Position numbers and translations under genes: made by a program. A stretch of DNA of 64,000 nucleotides from Parahoeflea halophila (lineage in GTDB: Bacteria > Pseudomonadota > Alphaproteobacteria > Rhizobiales > Rhizobiaceae), in contig NZ_OCPC01000003.1 of NCBI RefSeq assembly GCF_900220985.1, positions 186,001 to 250,000 of the forward strand. The letters run 5' to 3'. The notes below the pieces were generated by a model. It was given only the letters and a program-made list of their open reading frames with translations. It was not told the origin of the DNA and did no database searches. Positions 55,115 to 64,000 of the stretch are shown here, one piece after another (position 1 is the first letter of the stretch; the number at the start of each line of letters is the position of its first letter).

Positions 55115-56511
55115 TTCCCCCCCGGCAGCGCCATGGTCGCGGCGAGGCCGGGATGGTCCCTGGCTTCCGGTGACGCGTCATCGAGCAACAAGTGCCCACC
55201 ATGCAGCGCCGCAACGGCCTGGACAAGGCTCAATCCCAGTCCGGTTCCGGGTTTTGAACGGCTTTCATCAAGCCGGACGAAACGCTTGACCACATCTTCG
55301 CGACGGTTTGCGGGCACGCCGTGGCCATTGTCCGTCACAGCCAGCCGTATCTGGTTACCGGAGCGGCCGAGCGTGACGGCAATTCGAGGATCCGGCCCAT
55401 CGCCGACATATTTGACCGCATTGTCGATCAGGTTCGACAGCGCCTGCGCCAGAAGCTCGCGGTTACCGCGGATGATTATCCCTGGTTCGACTTTCGCCGT
55501 CAGCTTCACCCCTTCCTCCTCGGCCACCGGCTCATAAAGGTCAGCGGCGTCCAGGGCGAGGCCCGACAGGTCGACGTCGGTCATTTGCGCGGTCGAGGAA
55601 CCGGCCTCGACGCGGCTGATCATCAACAGCGCATTGAAGGTCCTGATCAGCTGATCGCTGTCGGCTATCATCTGTTCGAGCGCTTCGGTCTGGGCTTCAA
55701 CGCCGCCATCGGCCAGGGCCGCTTCGGCCCGGTTGCGCAAGCGGGTCAGCGGGGTCTTCAGATCATGGGCGATATTGTCGGAAACCTGGCGAAGTCCTTC
55801 ATTGAGCTGCGCGATGCGTCCCAACATGGTGTTGAGAGACAGGCTCAGCCGGTCGAACTCGTCGCCGGAACCGTTGACGGGCAGGCGCTGAGACAGGTCG
55901 CCGGCGAGGATCTTCTTGCTGGCTTCGGACATATGATCAATGCGCCGGAGGGCCCTTCGCCCCACAAGGAACCAGATCGCCAAGGCGCCGACGAACATGA
56001 TCGCCAGCGCCATGACCAGCGCTTGACGCACCAGTCCGCGTACCTGCTCGCGCTCGCCGATGTCGCGGCCGACCATCAGCCGCATGCCGTTGCCCAGAAA
56101 CACGACCTGGGCCAGCGCCCGGTGATCTTCGTCCACTCTTTCACCGATCCGCTCGTAACGAAACGGAACCGGGCTCCAGCCTTCGGAATCGAGAACACCT
56201 GGCTGCAGCGACGCGATGTTGCCGGCGATCAATTCACCGGTGGGAGCGGCAATGGCATAGAGGTTGGCGCCGGGTCGCCGCGAGCGGCGCTCGATGATCC
56301 GCACCAGCCCGGCCACTCCGCCGCCACGGTAAGCGCCTGCGACGATACGCAGCTCATTGGCGATGGCGTCCTGGGTACGGTCACGCTGCATCCCTTCGGA
56401 GATCGCAGTGACGTAAAACACCAGCGCGACGGCGCAGAGCGCAAACAGGCCGAGATAGAGCGCCGACAGGCGCACGGCCGTGGTCGACAACATGGCGCGA
56501 AGACGGGACAT
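55111..56511 (-). CDS. HAMP-domain sensor histidine kinase
   Basis: A 466-residue inner-membrane kinase partnered with the OmpR-type regulator encoded just before it. Membrane helices at about 15-37 and 163-185 bracket a periplasmic sensor of about 125 residues. A HAMP domain (about 185-238) leads to the H box with H249 (AHDLKTPLTRLRNRAE) and the ATPase domain (NLIDNAVKY, GTGLGLSL). It starts one base within the regulator stop and ends overlapping glnE. The location beside degP suggests envelope sensing; the signal is unknown. Confidence 0.93.
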   Translation of the reverse strand: MSRLRAMLSTTAVRLSALYLGLFALCAVALVFYVTAISEGMQRDRTQDAIANELRIVAGAYRGGGVAGLVRIIERRSRRPGANLYAIAAPTGELIAGNIASLQPGVLDSEGWSPVPFRYERIGERVDEDHRALAQVVFLGNGMRLMVGRDIGEREQVRGLVRQALVMALAIMFVGALAIWFLVGRRALRRIDHMSEASKKILAGDLSQRLPVNGSGDEFDRLSLSLNTMLGRIAQLNEGLRQVSDNIAHDLKTPLTRLRNRAEAALADGGVEAQTEALEQMIADSDQLIRTFNALLMISRVEAGSSTAQMTDVDLSGLALDAADLYEPVAEEEGVKLTAKVEPGIIIRGNRELLAQALSNLIDNAVKYVGDGPDPRIAVTLGRSGNQIRLAVTDNGHGVPANRREDVVKRFVRLDESRSKPGTGLGLSLVQAVAALHGGHLLLDDASPEARDHPGLAATMALPGGK

Positions 56512-57188
56512 CAGCCTCCGGCTTTCATCATGTAGCCCGCTCCGCGGACCGTTCTGAGCAACGGTTCGCCAAAATCCTTTTCGATCTTCGAGCGCAGTCT
56601 GGAAATGTGGACGTCGATGACATTGGTCTGCGGATCGAAATGGTAATCCCAGACATGCTCGAGCAGCATGGTGCGGGTCACCACCTGACCGGCATTCTTC
56701 ATCAGGTATTCGAGCAGACGGTACTCACGCGGCTGCAACAGGATCTGCTGTCCTGCGCGGCGGACTTCATGGCTCAACCGGTCAAGTTCGAGATCGCCAA
56801 CGCGGTAAGTGGTCTCCTGCTCGCGCCCACCCTTGCGGCGGCCAAGGATCTCGATCCGGGCGAGCAATTCGGAAAAAGCGTAAGGCTTGGTGAGATAGTC
56901 GTCGCCGCCGGCCCGCAGGCCGGTTACGCGGTCATCGACCTGGCCCAATGCCGAAAGAATCAGGGCCGGCGTATCATCTCCCTTTTCGCGCAATTCACTG
57001 ATGATCGACAGGCCGTCGCGCCTGGGCAGCATGCGGTCGACCACCAGCACGTCATAGCTGTTCTCGGAGGCCAGGAAGAAACCGGAATCGCCATCGCTGG
57101 CATGATCGACCGTGATACCTGCTTCGCGAAAGGCTTTTGACAGATAGGCCGCGGTTTCCAGATCGTCTTCGATAATGAGAATCTTCAT
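56511..57188 (-). CDS. OmpR-family response regulator
   Basis: A 225-residue DNA-binding regulator. The receiver domain has E7, D8-D9, phosphoacceptor D51 and the KPYAF lysine near 101; the winged helix (about 128-222) carries QPREYRLLEYLMKN and RTVRGAGYMM. It is cotranscribed with the kinase (TGATG overlap). A strong terminator separates it from degP, so it needs its own promoter in the short gap 57189-57242 or relies on read-through. Confidence 0.94.
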   Translation of the reverse strand: MKILIIEDDLETAAYLSKAFREAGITVDHASDGDSGFFLASENSYDVLVVDRMLPRRDGLSIISELREKGDDTPALILSALGQVDDRVTGLRAGGDDYLTKPYAFSELLARIEILGRRKGGREQETTYRVGDLELDRLSHEVRRAGQQILLQPREYRLLEYLMKNAGQVVTRTMLLEHVWDYHFDPQTNVIDVHISRLRSKIEKDFGEPLLRTVRGAGYMMKAGG

Positions 57189-57242
57189 GGCGTGATCCTA
57201 GGGCGCTTTGCGTCGAAATGGAATCATCCGAGATCCGGACAC

Positions 57243-57281
57243 AAAAACGCGGCGGGCTATATGGGGCGGCCCGCCGCGTTT
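57243..57281 (-). terminator. Rho-independent terminator after degP
   Basis: A 13 bp stem, AAACGCGGCGGGC (57245-57257) and GCCCGCCGCGTTT (57269-57281), with an 11-base loop; on the minus strand the stem runs into a T tract (plus-strand A at 57243-57247). It lies downstream of degP and ahead of the regulator gene. Confidence 0.85.
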
Positions 57282-57286
57282 GGCAC

Positions 57287-57309
57287 CCGGAGCACGTCAC
57301 GTGCTCCGG
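57287..57309. repeat. Perfect hairpin downstream of degP
   Basis: CCGGAGCACG (57287-57296), TCA, CGTGCTCCGG (57300-57309). A 10 bp perfect stem with a 3-base loop, in tandem with the terminator and without its own T run. It may be an operator, RNA stabiliser or part of a compound terminator. Confidence 0.5.
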
Positions 57310-57331
57310 AATGCAAGTCATTCAGGCCGGA

Positions 57332-58888
57332 TTAGCCCTGGTCGATCGGCAGGGCGACGAAGCGCGACCGATTCTCGTTTTCGACCTGGAACAGGGCTGC
57401 CTTGCGGCCATCCTTGGCGGCGGCATCGATAATGCTCACCACATCGGCAGCCTTTGCGACATCCTGGTTGTTGACAGCCAGAATGACGTCGCCGGCACGC
57501 AGACCGCGCTCCTCGGCAGCACTGTCGGGCGCCACCGAAGTGATGACAAGGCCGTTACCGGTCTCAGCCGGAACCACAGTCAGGCCGAAGCTGTCGAGGG
57601 TGGCTTCCGCCTGAGGTTCGGACGGCACTTCGTCCTGGTCAGGCGCAAGAGCGGCCGTTTCGGTGGGAAGCGAGCCGAGTTCGACCTTAATGGTTTCACT
57701 CTTGCCATTGCGCCATACCGTGACATCGACGGTCTTGCCCGGATCCATCGCGGCGATCTTCTTGGCCAGATCACGCGGATCCTCGACCTTGTCGCCATCG
57801 ACCGCGGTGACCACGTCACCCGCTTCGATACCGGCCTTGGCGGCGGGCGCATCCTCCTGCGGTTCGGTGACCAGAGCGCCTTCGGCATTGGAAAGGCCGA
57901 GGGATTCGGCGATGTCGGCGGTGACCGGCTGAATCTGGACGCCAAGCCAGCCGCGCTCGACCGAGCCACTGTCGATGAGATCATTGATCACCGCACGGGC
58001 GGTAGTTGCGGGGATCGCAAAGGCAATTCCGACATTGCCGCCCGATGGCGAGAAGATCGCTGTGTTGATGCCGATGACTTCGCCCGACAGGTTGAAGGTC
58101 GGACCACCGGAGTTGCCGCGGTTGACGGCCGCATCCACCTGGATGAAATCATCATAGGGGCCTGCGCCGATGTCGCGACCGCGCGCCGAGACGATACCCG
58201 CGGTCACGGTGCCGCCAAGACCGAAGGGATTGCCAACAGCTACAACCCAGTCGCCGACACGGATCTTACTGTCATCAGCGAAGTCGACATAGGTGAACTT
58301 GCGCTCTTCCTCGACCTTGAGAACGGCCAGATCGGTGCGGCTGTCGCGGCCGACCAGCTTGGCGTCGAGCTCGGTGCCGTCATCCATGATCACGGTGAAG
58401 GCAGAGCCGTTTTCAACCACATGGTTGTTGGTCACCAGCAGGCCGTCTTCGGAGATGAAGAAGCCCGAACCCTGGCTGACGGGACGCACCCGGCCGGGAC
58501 GGCGCTTGCCTTCCGGCCCGCGGCGATCACGCTCGGCGCGGCGGTCATTGTCGTCGCCAAAGCCACGGCTGAACTGATCAAAGAAGCGCTTCATCGGGTG
58601 ATCGTCCGGCAGGTCGTCAAAGCCGCGGCCGTTAAAATCGAAATTGAAGCCGCCATTGTTGGACACTGGCTTGACTTCGGCCTGGACGCGCACGGACACG
58701 ACGGCCGGCGACACGGCTTCAACGACATCGGCAAAGCTCGGGGCCTGGGGTGCTTCAACGCGGACGGCGTCGGCGAAAGCGCCGGACACCGGCGCGGGCA
58801 CGCCAGTGGTCAGCAGGGCAGCGGCGATACCGGCGATTGCGGTGGTGCCAAGGAAGCCCTTGGAGAATCTGCGGGGAGTGTTCGACAT
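57332..58888 (-). CDS. degP: DegP/HtrA-type periplasmic serine protease (Do family)
   Basis: A periplasmic protease/chaperone for misfolded envelope proteins. The 518-residue precursor has a signal peptide (to about residue 40), a trypsin-like domain with the triad H156 (TNNHVV), D186 (RTDLAVL) and S260 (GNSGGP), and two PDZ domains (about 315-400 and 425-510). A linker of about 55 residues rich in Arg, Asp and Gly lies in the LA loop region (about 80-135). The two-component genes and glnE follow on the same strand after a terminator. Confidence 0.94.
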   Translation of the reverse strand: MSNTPRRFSKGFLGTTAIAGIAAALLTTGVPAPVSGAFADAVRVEAPQAPSFADVVEAVSPAVVSVRVQAEVKPVSNNGGFNFDFNGRGFDDLPDDHPMKRFFDQFSRGFGDDNDRRAERDRRGPEGKRRPGRVRPVSQGSGFFISEDGLLVTNNHVVENGSAFTVIMDDGTELDAKLVGRDSRTDLAVLKVEEERKFTYVDFADDSKIRVGDWVVAVGNPFGLGGTVTAGIVSARGRDIGAGPYDDFIQVDAAVNRGNSGGPTFNLSGEVIGINTAIFSPSGGNVGIAFAIPATTARAVINDLIDSGSVERGWLGVQIQPVTADIAESLGLSNAEGALVTEPQEDAPAAKAGIEAGDVVTAVDGDKVEDPRDLAKKIAAMDPGKTVDVTVWRNGKSETIKVELGSLPTETAALAPDQDEVPSEPQAEATLDSFGLTVVPAETGNGLVITSVAPDSAAEERGLRAGDVILAVNNQDVAKAADVVSIIDAAAKDGRKAALFQVENENRSRFVALPIDQG

Positions 58889-59180
58889 ATCTCAACCTCT
58901 TGTTTGATGCGAAAGCCGTCAATCCGGCTCTTGCCGACGAGACATAGTGCGCAGCCGGTTACGACAAGCTTTCCGGATCATTAAACCTTTGTAATGTTGA
59001 TTGCCTTGTCTTCGCCACATTGCGCATCGGGGTGTTGTAGAAGAGTCCCTCCTCGCCAGCACACAGGCCGCATGAAGACAGGACCGCGGCTTGCCAGGTT
59101 TGCGCGGGTCCTTGCCGCGTCCAGTTTGTTCTTGTATTGTTCCCCGCATCTCAAAGCGTTTTCACAAAGGGATTCAGGTG

Positions 59181-59579
59181 ATGATCAAGGGTAGTTGCTG
59201 CTGCGGAGCGGTCAAATTCGAGCTCCTCAATCAACCATCGATGATGGGTACCTGCCATTGCTCGAGATGCAGGAAAGTGGGAGCCAGCACCATCGTTTTC
59301 GTCAGGAAGGAAGATCTAAAGTGGATCGTGGGTCGGGAGCATGTGCAGCTGTTCGAGCCGGTTTCGCCATATATTTACGGAAGGTGCTTCTGCAGGATAT
59401 GCGGCACGTCGCTGGGTGAGATCCTGTCCGATGCAGACAGTTTCCCGATAGCAGCAAACGCACTGGACACCGAACTGAGTGTCCGGAACAGCCTGCACGA
59501 ATTTGTCGATGAAAAGCCATCCTGGTACGAGATCTGTGATCAGGCAAAACAGTCAAAGGGTCATCCCGCGCCTTCATAG
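59181..59579 (+). CDS. GFA family zinc protein
   Basis: A 132-residue GFA-fold protein, the second in the window. Cysteines are at SCCCG near the N-terminus, CHCSRC near 25-30 and CRICG near 73-77, a full zinc set. There is no evidence for the substrate. The ATG at 59181 gives MIKGSCCCGAVKFE, the usual beginning; the open frame upstream is not conserved-looking. It lies about 290 bases from the divergent degP start and converges with the hydrolase-OsmC gene. Confidence 0.85.
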   Translation: MIKGSCCCGAVKFELLNQPSMMGTCHCSRCRKVGASTIVFVRKEDLKWIVGREHVQLFEPVSPYIYGRCFCRICGTSLGEILSDADSFPIAANALDTELSVRNSLHEFVDEKPSWYEICDQAKQSKGHPAPS

Positions 59580-59730
59580 CCGGCTATTTTAACGACACCA
59601 GATTTCGCCCGCGGTTTCGAAGCCGGTCGGCGCTGTGATCTGACCGGTTTCGCAAATCACTTGCAAGACTGGCGCCGGACTCCATTACGGATGCCGGCAT
59701 GCCTTGGCAATGCTCGCATTCACCGCGTTT

Positions 59731-60960
59731 TCAGTTGAGCCTTGTCACAACCTTGGCGCCATGTTCGAGCGTGCGGTGCACCGGGCATTTTGCGGCGATC
59801 TCGACAATTTTGTCGGCGAGGCCTGCGGGTGTTCCCCCGTCTATGGAAATAATGCGCTCAAATCGGTCGATCTTGCCGCGATCGGAGCGCTCCTCGTCGG
59901 TGCACTCCAGACAGTCGGCTGCATGGACCTTGTTGTGCCGGACCGTGACCGTCACGAGGCCAAGCTCGAGTTTCTTGAGCCGCACATACATGCGCAGCGT
60001 CATCGCCGTGCAGGCACCGAGTGCCGCCGCCATCAAATCATAGGGTGAAGGCCCGGTGTCGGCGCCACCGATATCGGCGGGTTCGTCAGCGAGAAAACGG
60101 TGCGGCCCGGCCTGTATCGACACCTGAAAACGCCCCTGCCCGGTTTCGCCAACCACAACGTCTTCCACCGTCTCATCCTCGCGCCGAGGCGCCTCGGCGG
60201 GCAGGTAGCGCGACGCCCAGGACGCAATGACATCGGCCACGTAATTGGCGTCAGTCGGGTCGGTCAGCAGATGATCGGCACCATCCAGTGACACAAAGCT
60301 TTTCGGGTGCTTGGCAGCGGTGAAGATCGCGGAAGCATTGTCAATGCCGACCATCGCATCGCGCGGCGCGTGCAGGACAAGCAGCGCCGTCTTCATGCGA
60401 CCGACCAGGTCCGTCAGATGGGTGGCATTGAGGTCCTCGATGAACTGCCGCTGGATCGTGAAAGTGCGGCCACCCAGATCAACCTCGGCTTGACCCTGCG
60501 CATGGATCTCTTCGACATGGGCGGCGAAATTGTGGATCACATGGCTCGCCTCGGCGGGCGCGCCAAGCGTGGCCACGGCCTTGACTGATTGGAGTTCACC
60601 GGCAATTGCCAGCACGGCTGCTCCGCCAAGCGAGTGGCCGATGAGGATCTCCGGCGCATCGTAATGAACGGCAAGCCAATCGGCCGCCGCGCGGAGATCT
60701 TCGAGATTTGAGGAAAAATTGGTCGAGGCGAATTCGCCGTCGCTCGAGCCGAGCCCGGTGAAATCGAAGCGCATGACGGCAATGCCTGCACGGGCAAGTT
60801 CGCCGGAGATGCGCCGGGCGGCAAGCGAGTCCTTGGAGCAGGTGAAGCAATGGGCGAACAAGGCCCAGGCGCGGATTGTGCCTGCCGGCAGATCAAGCCT
60901 TGCGGCCAGTTTCGCCCCGGAATGACCTTCGAATTCCGCCTTGATCGTATGTGCCGTCAT
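59731..60960 (-). CDS. Fusion of alpha/beta hydrolase and OsmC/Ohr-like domain
   Basis: A 409-residue two-domain protein. Residues 1-255 form an alpha/beta hydrolase with nucleophile S110 in GHSLGGAA and likely acid and base Asp/His in HAPRDAMV and DGADHLL. Residues about 270-409 form an OsmC-type domain with its two peroxidatic cysteines in LGACTAMTL and KCPVHRTLE. OsmC proteins reduce organic hydroperoxides with a thiol. A joint role on peroxidised esters is plausible but inferred. The two halves are in one uninterrupted frame. Confidence 0.92.
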   Translation of the reverse strand: MTAHTIKAEFEGHSGAKLAARLDLPAGTIRAWALFAHCFTCSKDSLAARRISGELARAGIAVMRFDFTGLGSSDGEFASTNFSSNLEDLRAAADWLAVHYDAPEILIGHSLGGAAVLAIAGELQSVKAVATLGAPAEASHVIHNFAAHVEEIHAQGQAEVDLGGRTFTIQRQFIEDLNATHLTDLVGRMKTALLVLHAPRDAMVGIDNASAIFTAAKHPKSFVSLDGADHLLTDPTDANYVADVIASWASRYLPAEAPRREDETVEDVVVGETGQGRFQVSIQAGPHRFLADEPADIGGADTGPSPYDLMAAALGACTAMTLRMYVRLKKLELGLVTVTVRHNKVHAADCLECTDEERSDRGKIDRFERIISIDGGTPAGLADKIVEIAAKCPVHRTLEHGAKVVTRLN

Positions 60961-60995
60961 GCCCTGTCCCTTTCAGTTCTTCGGGCATCCTTCTA

Positions 60996-61484
60996 TCAGG
61001 TCTGACGGTCACGGTCTTTCAACAGTTTCGCGAGTTCGGCTTGTTCGGCGTCGCTGAGTTCGCTGCCAGTGGCTGCGGCAACCGTCTTGCCGCGGCCGCG
61101 GCTGTAGACCAGCATCACTCCGGCGCCGATGAGAAAAATCGCGATCGGAGCGCCCCAGAGCAACACGGTCTGAACCGAAAAGCGGGGCTTGAGCAGCACG
61201 AATTCGCCATAGCGCGAGACGACATAGTCTATCACGTCCTCATCGCTGTCACCCGCCACCAGGCGTTCGCGCACCAGCACCCGCAAATCACGCGCGAGCT
61301 CGGCGTTGGAATCGTCGATCGACTGGTTCTGGCAAACAAGGCAGCGCAGTTCCAGCGACAGGGACCGGGCGCGCGCCTCCAGCGCCGGATCATCCAGCAC
61401 CTCATCGGGATTGACCGCTGCCGCCGGCGCAATCAGCGCAAGCAGAAGCAATAGCGCGGCCAGCGCCTGGCGAAAGATCATCAC
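60996..61484 (-). CDS. ccmH: Cytochrome c maturation protein CcmH (CycL)
   Basis: A periplasm-facing, membrane-anchored thiol protein that keeps apocytochrome c cysteines reduced for haem ligation. The 162-residue precursor has a signal peptide (about 1-23), the redox motif LRCLVCQNQ with C48 and C51, and one membrane helix (about 107-127). The start overlaps the ccmF stop by 4 bases. It ends the ccmI-E-F-H set. Confidence 0.95.
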   Translation of the reverse strand: MMIFRQALAALLLLLALIAPAAAVNPDEVLDDPALEARARSLSLELRCLVCQNQSIDDSNAELARDLRVLVRERLVAGDSDEDVIDYVVSRYGEFVLLKPRFSVQTVLLWGAPIAIFLIGAGVMLVYSRGRGKTVAAATGSELSDAEQAELAKLLKDRDRQT

Positions 61485-63466
61485 GCGGTTGCCTCCGCAG
61501 GTTTTTGCTTCGACCGGGCCCGATTGGGCGCGCCAATGCGCAGACGGCGGTCAGTGAGCGACAGTAATCCTCCGAGCACCATGACGACCGTGCCGTACCA
61601 GATGAAGGTCACCCAGGATTTCCACCAGACCCGCACCACCAGGCCGCCATTGGCCTCGGGGTCGCCGAGCGCAACGTAGAGCTGGCTGGCGCCAAAGGTC
61701 AGGATACCGGCCTCGGTGGTCGGCATTCCCCGCGCCTGGTAGAACCGCTTCGACGAGGCAACCTGCGCCACTTCAACGCCACCGCGCGAAACGGTAAACT
61801 CGCCGGACTGGGCCGAGTAGTTCGGGCCATTGTAATCGCGGACGCCCTCGAAACGCAGCTCATAGCCGCCTGCCATGACGGTGTCGCCGGGTTTCATGGC
61901 GAGCACGGTTTCGGTGGAGAACACGCTTGCCGCGACAACACCGATCACAGTGACGCCCAGTCCCAAATGTCCCAGCGCGGATCCAAAGGCCGACCGCGGC
62001 AGGCCGGTCAGCCGGCCCCAGGCGATGCTCGGGCGCACCCGGCCAATACCGGAGCGCAGCGCCAGATCAGTCAGGGCACCAAGGATCAGGAAGACGCCAA
62101 GCGCGATGCCGAGCGCTGCCAGCACGGGCGCTCCGGTCTCAATAAAGACCACACCAAGCCCGACCAGCATGGCAATGCCGACAGCAAAGTAGAGCCGGTG
62201 CGCAGCACCTGCCAGATCACCGCGTTTCCAGGCCAGCAGCGGCCCGAAGGGAACCGCCAGCAGCAGCGGGATCATCAGCGGGCCGAAGGTCAGGTTGAAG
62301 AACGGCGGACCGACCGAAATCTTGGTCCCGGTGACGGCCTCCAGGAGCAGCGGATACAGCGTTCCAACCAACACCGTGGCTGCAGCCGTGGTCAGGAACA
62401 GGTTGTTGAGCACAAGCGACCCTTCGCGCGAGATCGGCGCGAACATGCCTCCGGCCTTCAAGGTACCGGCGCGGAAGCCGAACAGGGCCAGCGCACCGCC
62501 GATGAAGATCACCAGAATGCCCAGAATGAACACGCCGCGGGTCGGATCGGTGGCGAAGGCATGCACCGATGTCAGGACGCCCGACCGCACCAGGAAGGTG
62601 CCGAGCAGCGAGAACGAGAAGGTCAGGATGGCAAGCAGCACCGTCCAGATCTTGAGTGCCTCGCGCTTTTCCATCACCAGCGCCGAATGCAGCAAAGCAG
62701 TGCCCACCAGCCAGGGCATGAAGGAGGCGTTTTCGACCGGATCCCAGAACCACCAGCCGCCCCAGCCGAGTTCGTAATAGGCCCAGTAGCTGCCCATCGA
62801 GATCCCGGCGGTGAGAAAGATCCAGGCCGTCAGGGTCCAGGGTCGGACCCAGCGCGCCCAGGCCGCATCAATGCGACCCTCGATCAGCGCCGCAATGGCG
62901 AACGAAAAGGAAATCGAAAACCCGACATAGCCGAGATACAGCAGCGGCGGATGGATCGCCAGCCCGATGTCCTGAAGGATCGGGTTCAGGTCATTGCCTT
63001 CGGCGGGCGCCGGATCAAGCCGCAGAAACGGGTTCGAGGTCAGAAGCACGAAAAGCAGAAAGGCGACCGTGATCCAGGCCTGGACCGAAAGCACATTGGA
63101 CTTCAACGTGTCCGGCAGATTGCGCCCGAACAGCGCCACCAGGCCCGAAAACAGCACCAGGATCAGCACCCAGAGCAGCATCGAGCCCTCGTGATTGCCC
63201 CAGACACCGGTGATTTTGTAAATCATCGGCTTGAGCGAATGCGAGTTCTCGACCACATTCTGCACCGAGAAATCCGATGTCACATAGGCGTTGGTCAGCG
63301 CCGCAAAGGAGATCGCAACCAGCATCAGCGAAGTGACCGCCGCCATGGGGCCGACGGCCATCAGACCCGCATCACGGCGGCGCGCGCCGATCAGGGGAAC
63401 AACCGATTGCACGACCGCCGTCGCCAGCGCGAGGATCAGTGCAAAATGGCCGATTTCAGTGATCAT
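61481..63466 (-). CDS. ccmF: Haem lyase subunit CcmF (CycK)
   Basis: The core of the cytochrome c haem ligase in the inner membrane. The 661-residue protein has about fifteen membrane helices and the tryptophan-rich haem-handling motif [18 protein letters not shown]. The ATG at 63466 has GGGAGA at a good distance and gives the expected [10 protein letters not shown]; an ATG at 63481 lacks a ribosome-binding site. It lies 41 bases after ccmE. Confidence 0.96.
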   Translation of the reverse strand: MITEIGHFALILALATAVVQSVVPLIGARRRDAGLMAVGPMAAVTSLMLVAISFAALTNAYVTSDFSVQNVVENSHSLKPMIYKITGVWGNHEGSMLLWVLILVLFSGLVALFGRNLPDTLKSNVLSVQAWITVAFLLFVLLTSNPFLRLDPAPAEGNDLNPILQDIGLAIHPPLLYLGYVGFSISFSFAIAALIEGRIDAAWARWVRPWTLTAWIFLTAGISMGSYWAYYELGWGGWWFWDPVENASFMPWLVGTALLHSALVMEKREALKIWTVLLAILTFSFSLLGTFLVRSGVLTSVHAFATDPTRGVFILGILVIFIGGALALFGFRAGTLKAGGMFAPISREGSLVLNNLFLTTAAATVLVGTLYPLLLEAVTGTKISVGPPFFNLTFGPLMIPLLLAVPFGPLLAWKRGDLAGAAHRLYFAVGIAMLVGLGVVFIETGAPVLAALGIALGVFLILGALTDLALRSGIGRVRPSIAWGRLTGLPRSAFGSALGHLGLGVTVIGVVAASVFSTETVLAMKPGDTVMAGGYELRFEGVRDYNGPNYSAQSGEFTVSRGGVEVAQVASSKRFYQARGMPTTEAGILTFGASQLYVALGDPEANGGLVVRVWWKSWVTFIWYGTVVMVLGGLLSLTDRRLRIGAPNRARSKQKPAEATA

Positions 63467-63507
63467 GGCGTCTTCTCCCATGCCGCGCCGGCATGCTTTT
63501 CGTCCGT

Positions 63508-63978
63508 CTACTGCGTCTGCGTTTCGACCCCGGGGGCCGGATCCCCCTCCTGCCAGACCCCTTGTGCTTTCAGCGAGTCCGCAACTTCCTTGGGCATATA
63601 ATTCTCGTCATGCTTGGCGAGAACGGAATCGGCCAGGAATGTTCCTTGCTCGGGCGAAAACGTGCCTTCGGTGACCACCCCCTGCCCTTCGCGGAACAGG
63701 TCGGGCAGGATGCCGACATAGCGCACCTTGACCGAAGCGTTGGTGTCGGTCACCCGGAAGGTCACGGCCGAATTCTCACCGCGCTCGACCGAGCCGTCCT
63801 CGACCAAGCCGCCAAGCCGCACGCGGGTGCCCGGCGCCATTTGCTGTGCCAGCACGTCCGTGGGCGAATTGAAGAACACGATCTGCTCGCGCAGCGCCGA
63901 GGCGACCAGCGCCGCTGAAGCGGCCAAAAACACCGCACCCCCGGCGATGATCGACAATCGTTTCTGCTTGCGGTTCAT
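63508..63978 (-). CDS. ccmE: Haem chaperone CcmE (CycJ)
   Basis: Carries haem covalently in the periplasm to the CcmF/H ligase. The 156-residue protein has an N-terminal anchor helix (about 8-28), an OB-fold beta-barrel, and the haem-binding H123 and Y127 in [10 protein letters not shown] short flexible C-terminal tail follows. The ATG overlaps the end of the upstream gene as ATGA. Confidence 0.96.
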   Translation of the reverse strand: MNRKQKRLSIIAGGAVFLAASAALVASALREQIVFFNSPTDVLAQQMAPGTRVRLGGLVEDGSVERGENSAVTFRVTDTNASVKVRYVGILPDLFREGQGVVTEGTFSPEQGTFLADSVLAKHDENYMPKEVADSLKAQGVWQEGDPAPGVETQTQ

Positions 63979-64000
63979 TGCTCCTCCTGAGCCTGTTCAA
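63975..64000 (-). CDS. ccmI: C-terminal end of a gene upstream of ccmE, probably ccmI (cycH), partial
   Basis: Reading into the window on the minus strand, the last eight codons of an open frame encode EQAQEEQ and stop, overlapping the ccmE ATG as ATGA. In rhizobia the gene here is cycH/ccmI, the apocytochrome c chaperone. Only the end is visible, so identity rests on gene order. Confidence 0.5.

Noticed and set aside
5236-59579. The two GFA proteins as a recent duplication
   Set aside because: Apart from the zinc cysteines their sequences differ throughout, so they are old paralogues at most.
1-64000. Search for CRISPR arrays, insertion sequences, prophage genes, tRNA and rRNA
   Set aside because: No regularly spaced repeats, transposase or integrase motifs, or cloverleaf-like segments were seen by eye. 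A covariance-model scan would be needed to exclude small RNAs.

Overview
The window is GC-rich chromosomal DNA from an alphaproteobacterium, almost certainly of the order Rhizobiales. The evidence is gene order: uvrC-pgsA-moaD-moaE; lptF-lptG-lptD-surA-pdxA-rsmA facing gmk-yicC-mltG-fabF-acpP-fabG-fabD; a DUF2232 membrane gene inside rpsF-rpsR-rplI; degP, a two-component pair and glnE; and a cytochrome c maturation cluster ccmI(cycH)-ccmE-ccmF-ccmH. The genus cannot be fixed from the sequence. I found no insertion sequence, prophage, CRISPR array, tRNA or rRNA. About 57 protein genes fill nearly all the space, and many are joined by 1-4 base start/stop overlaps.

Layout. 1-5.2 kb: a pteridine-reductase-like SDR, uvrC, pgsA, moaD, moaE and ung, most of them touching. 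5.2-13.5 kb: an accessory stretch with a GFA-fold protein, ndk, a LysR regulator divergent from a glutathionyl-hydroquinone-reductase-like gene and a membrane gene, a second GST, an ABC-F ATPase, a PEP mutase/isocitrate lyase family enzyme and a DUF922-type lipoprotein protease. 13.5-15.5 kb: holC and pepA. 15.8-24.2 kb: LPS export (lptF, lptG, lptD), SurA-like foldase, pdxA, rsmA and an amino acid racemase. 24.2-30.8 kb (minus strand): the fatty acid cluster followed by mltG, yicC and gmk. 31-33.6 kb: a small membrane protein, a Na/Ca exchanger and a Tas-type aldo/keto reductase. 33.7-36.4 kb: the rpsF-rpsR-DUF2232-rplI operon with a good promoter, a long leader and a clear terminator. 36.5-45.4 kb: a family-4-like UDG, an MFS and a DMT transporter, an orphan CoxL-type molybdenum hydroxylase and pepN. 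45.7-52 kb: signalling genes, namely a PleC/DivJ/PdhS-type histidine kinase, a zinc metallopeptidase, a chemoreceptor and a single-domain response regulator. 52-59 kb: glnE, a sensor kinase, an OmpR-type regulator and degP. 59-64 kb: a second GFA protein, an alpha/beta hydrolase-OsmC fusion and the ccm genes.

Functional themes. Envelope biogenesis dominates: LPS transport, outer membrane folding, phosphatidylglycerol, fatty acids, MltG, DegP and cytochrome c assembly. DNA repair (uvrC and two uracil glycosylases) and translation genes are interspersed. No large undescribed system is evident. The best leads are regulatory: a CtrA-like site plus two GANTC methylation sites one helical turn apart ahead of the cell-cycle-type kinase; a perfect 8+8 bp palindrome at the LysR/quinone reductase divergent promoter; a structured rpsF leader; a three-part AACCCGC/GCGGGTT repeat ahead of pepN; and translational coupling of glnE to an envelope sensor kinase. 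The best enzyme-level leads are a family-4 UDG lacking two of the four iron-sulfur cysteines and a CoxL-type subunit without its partners.
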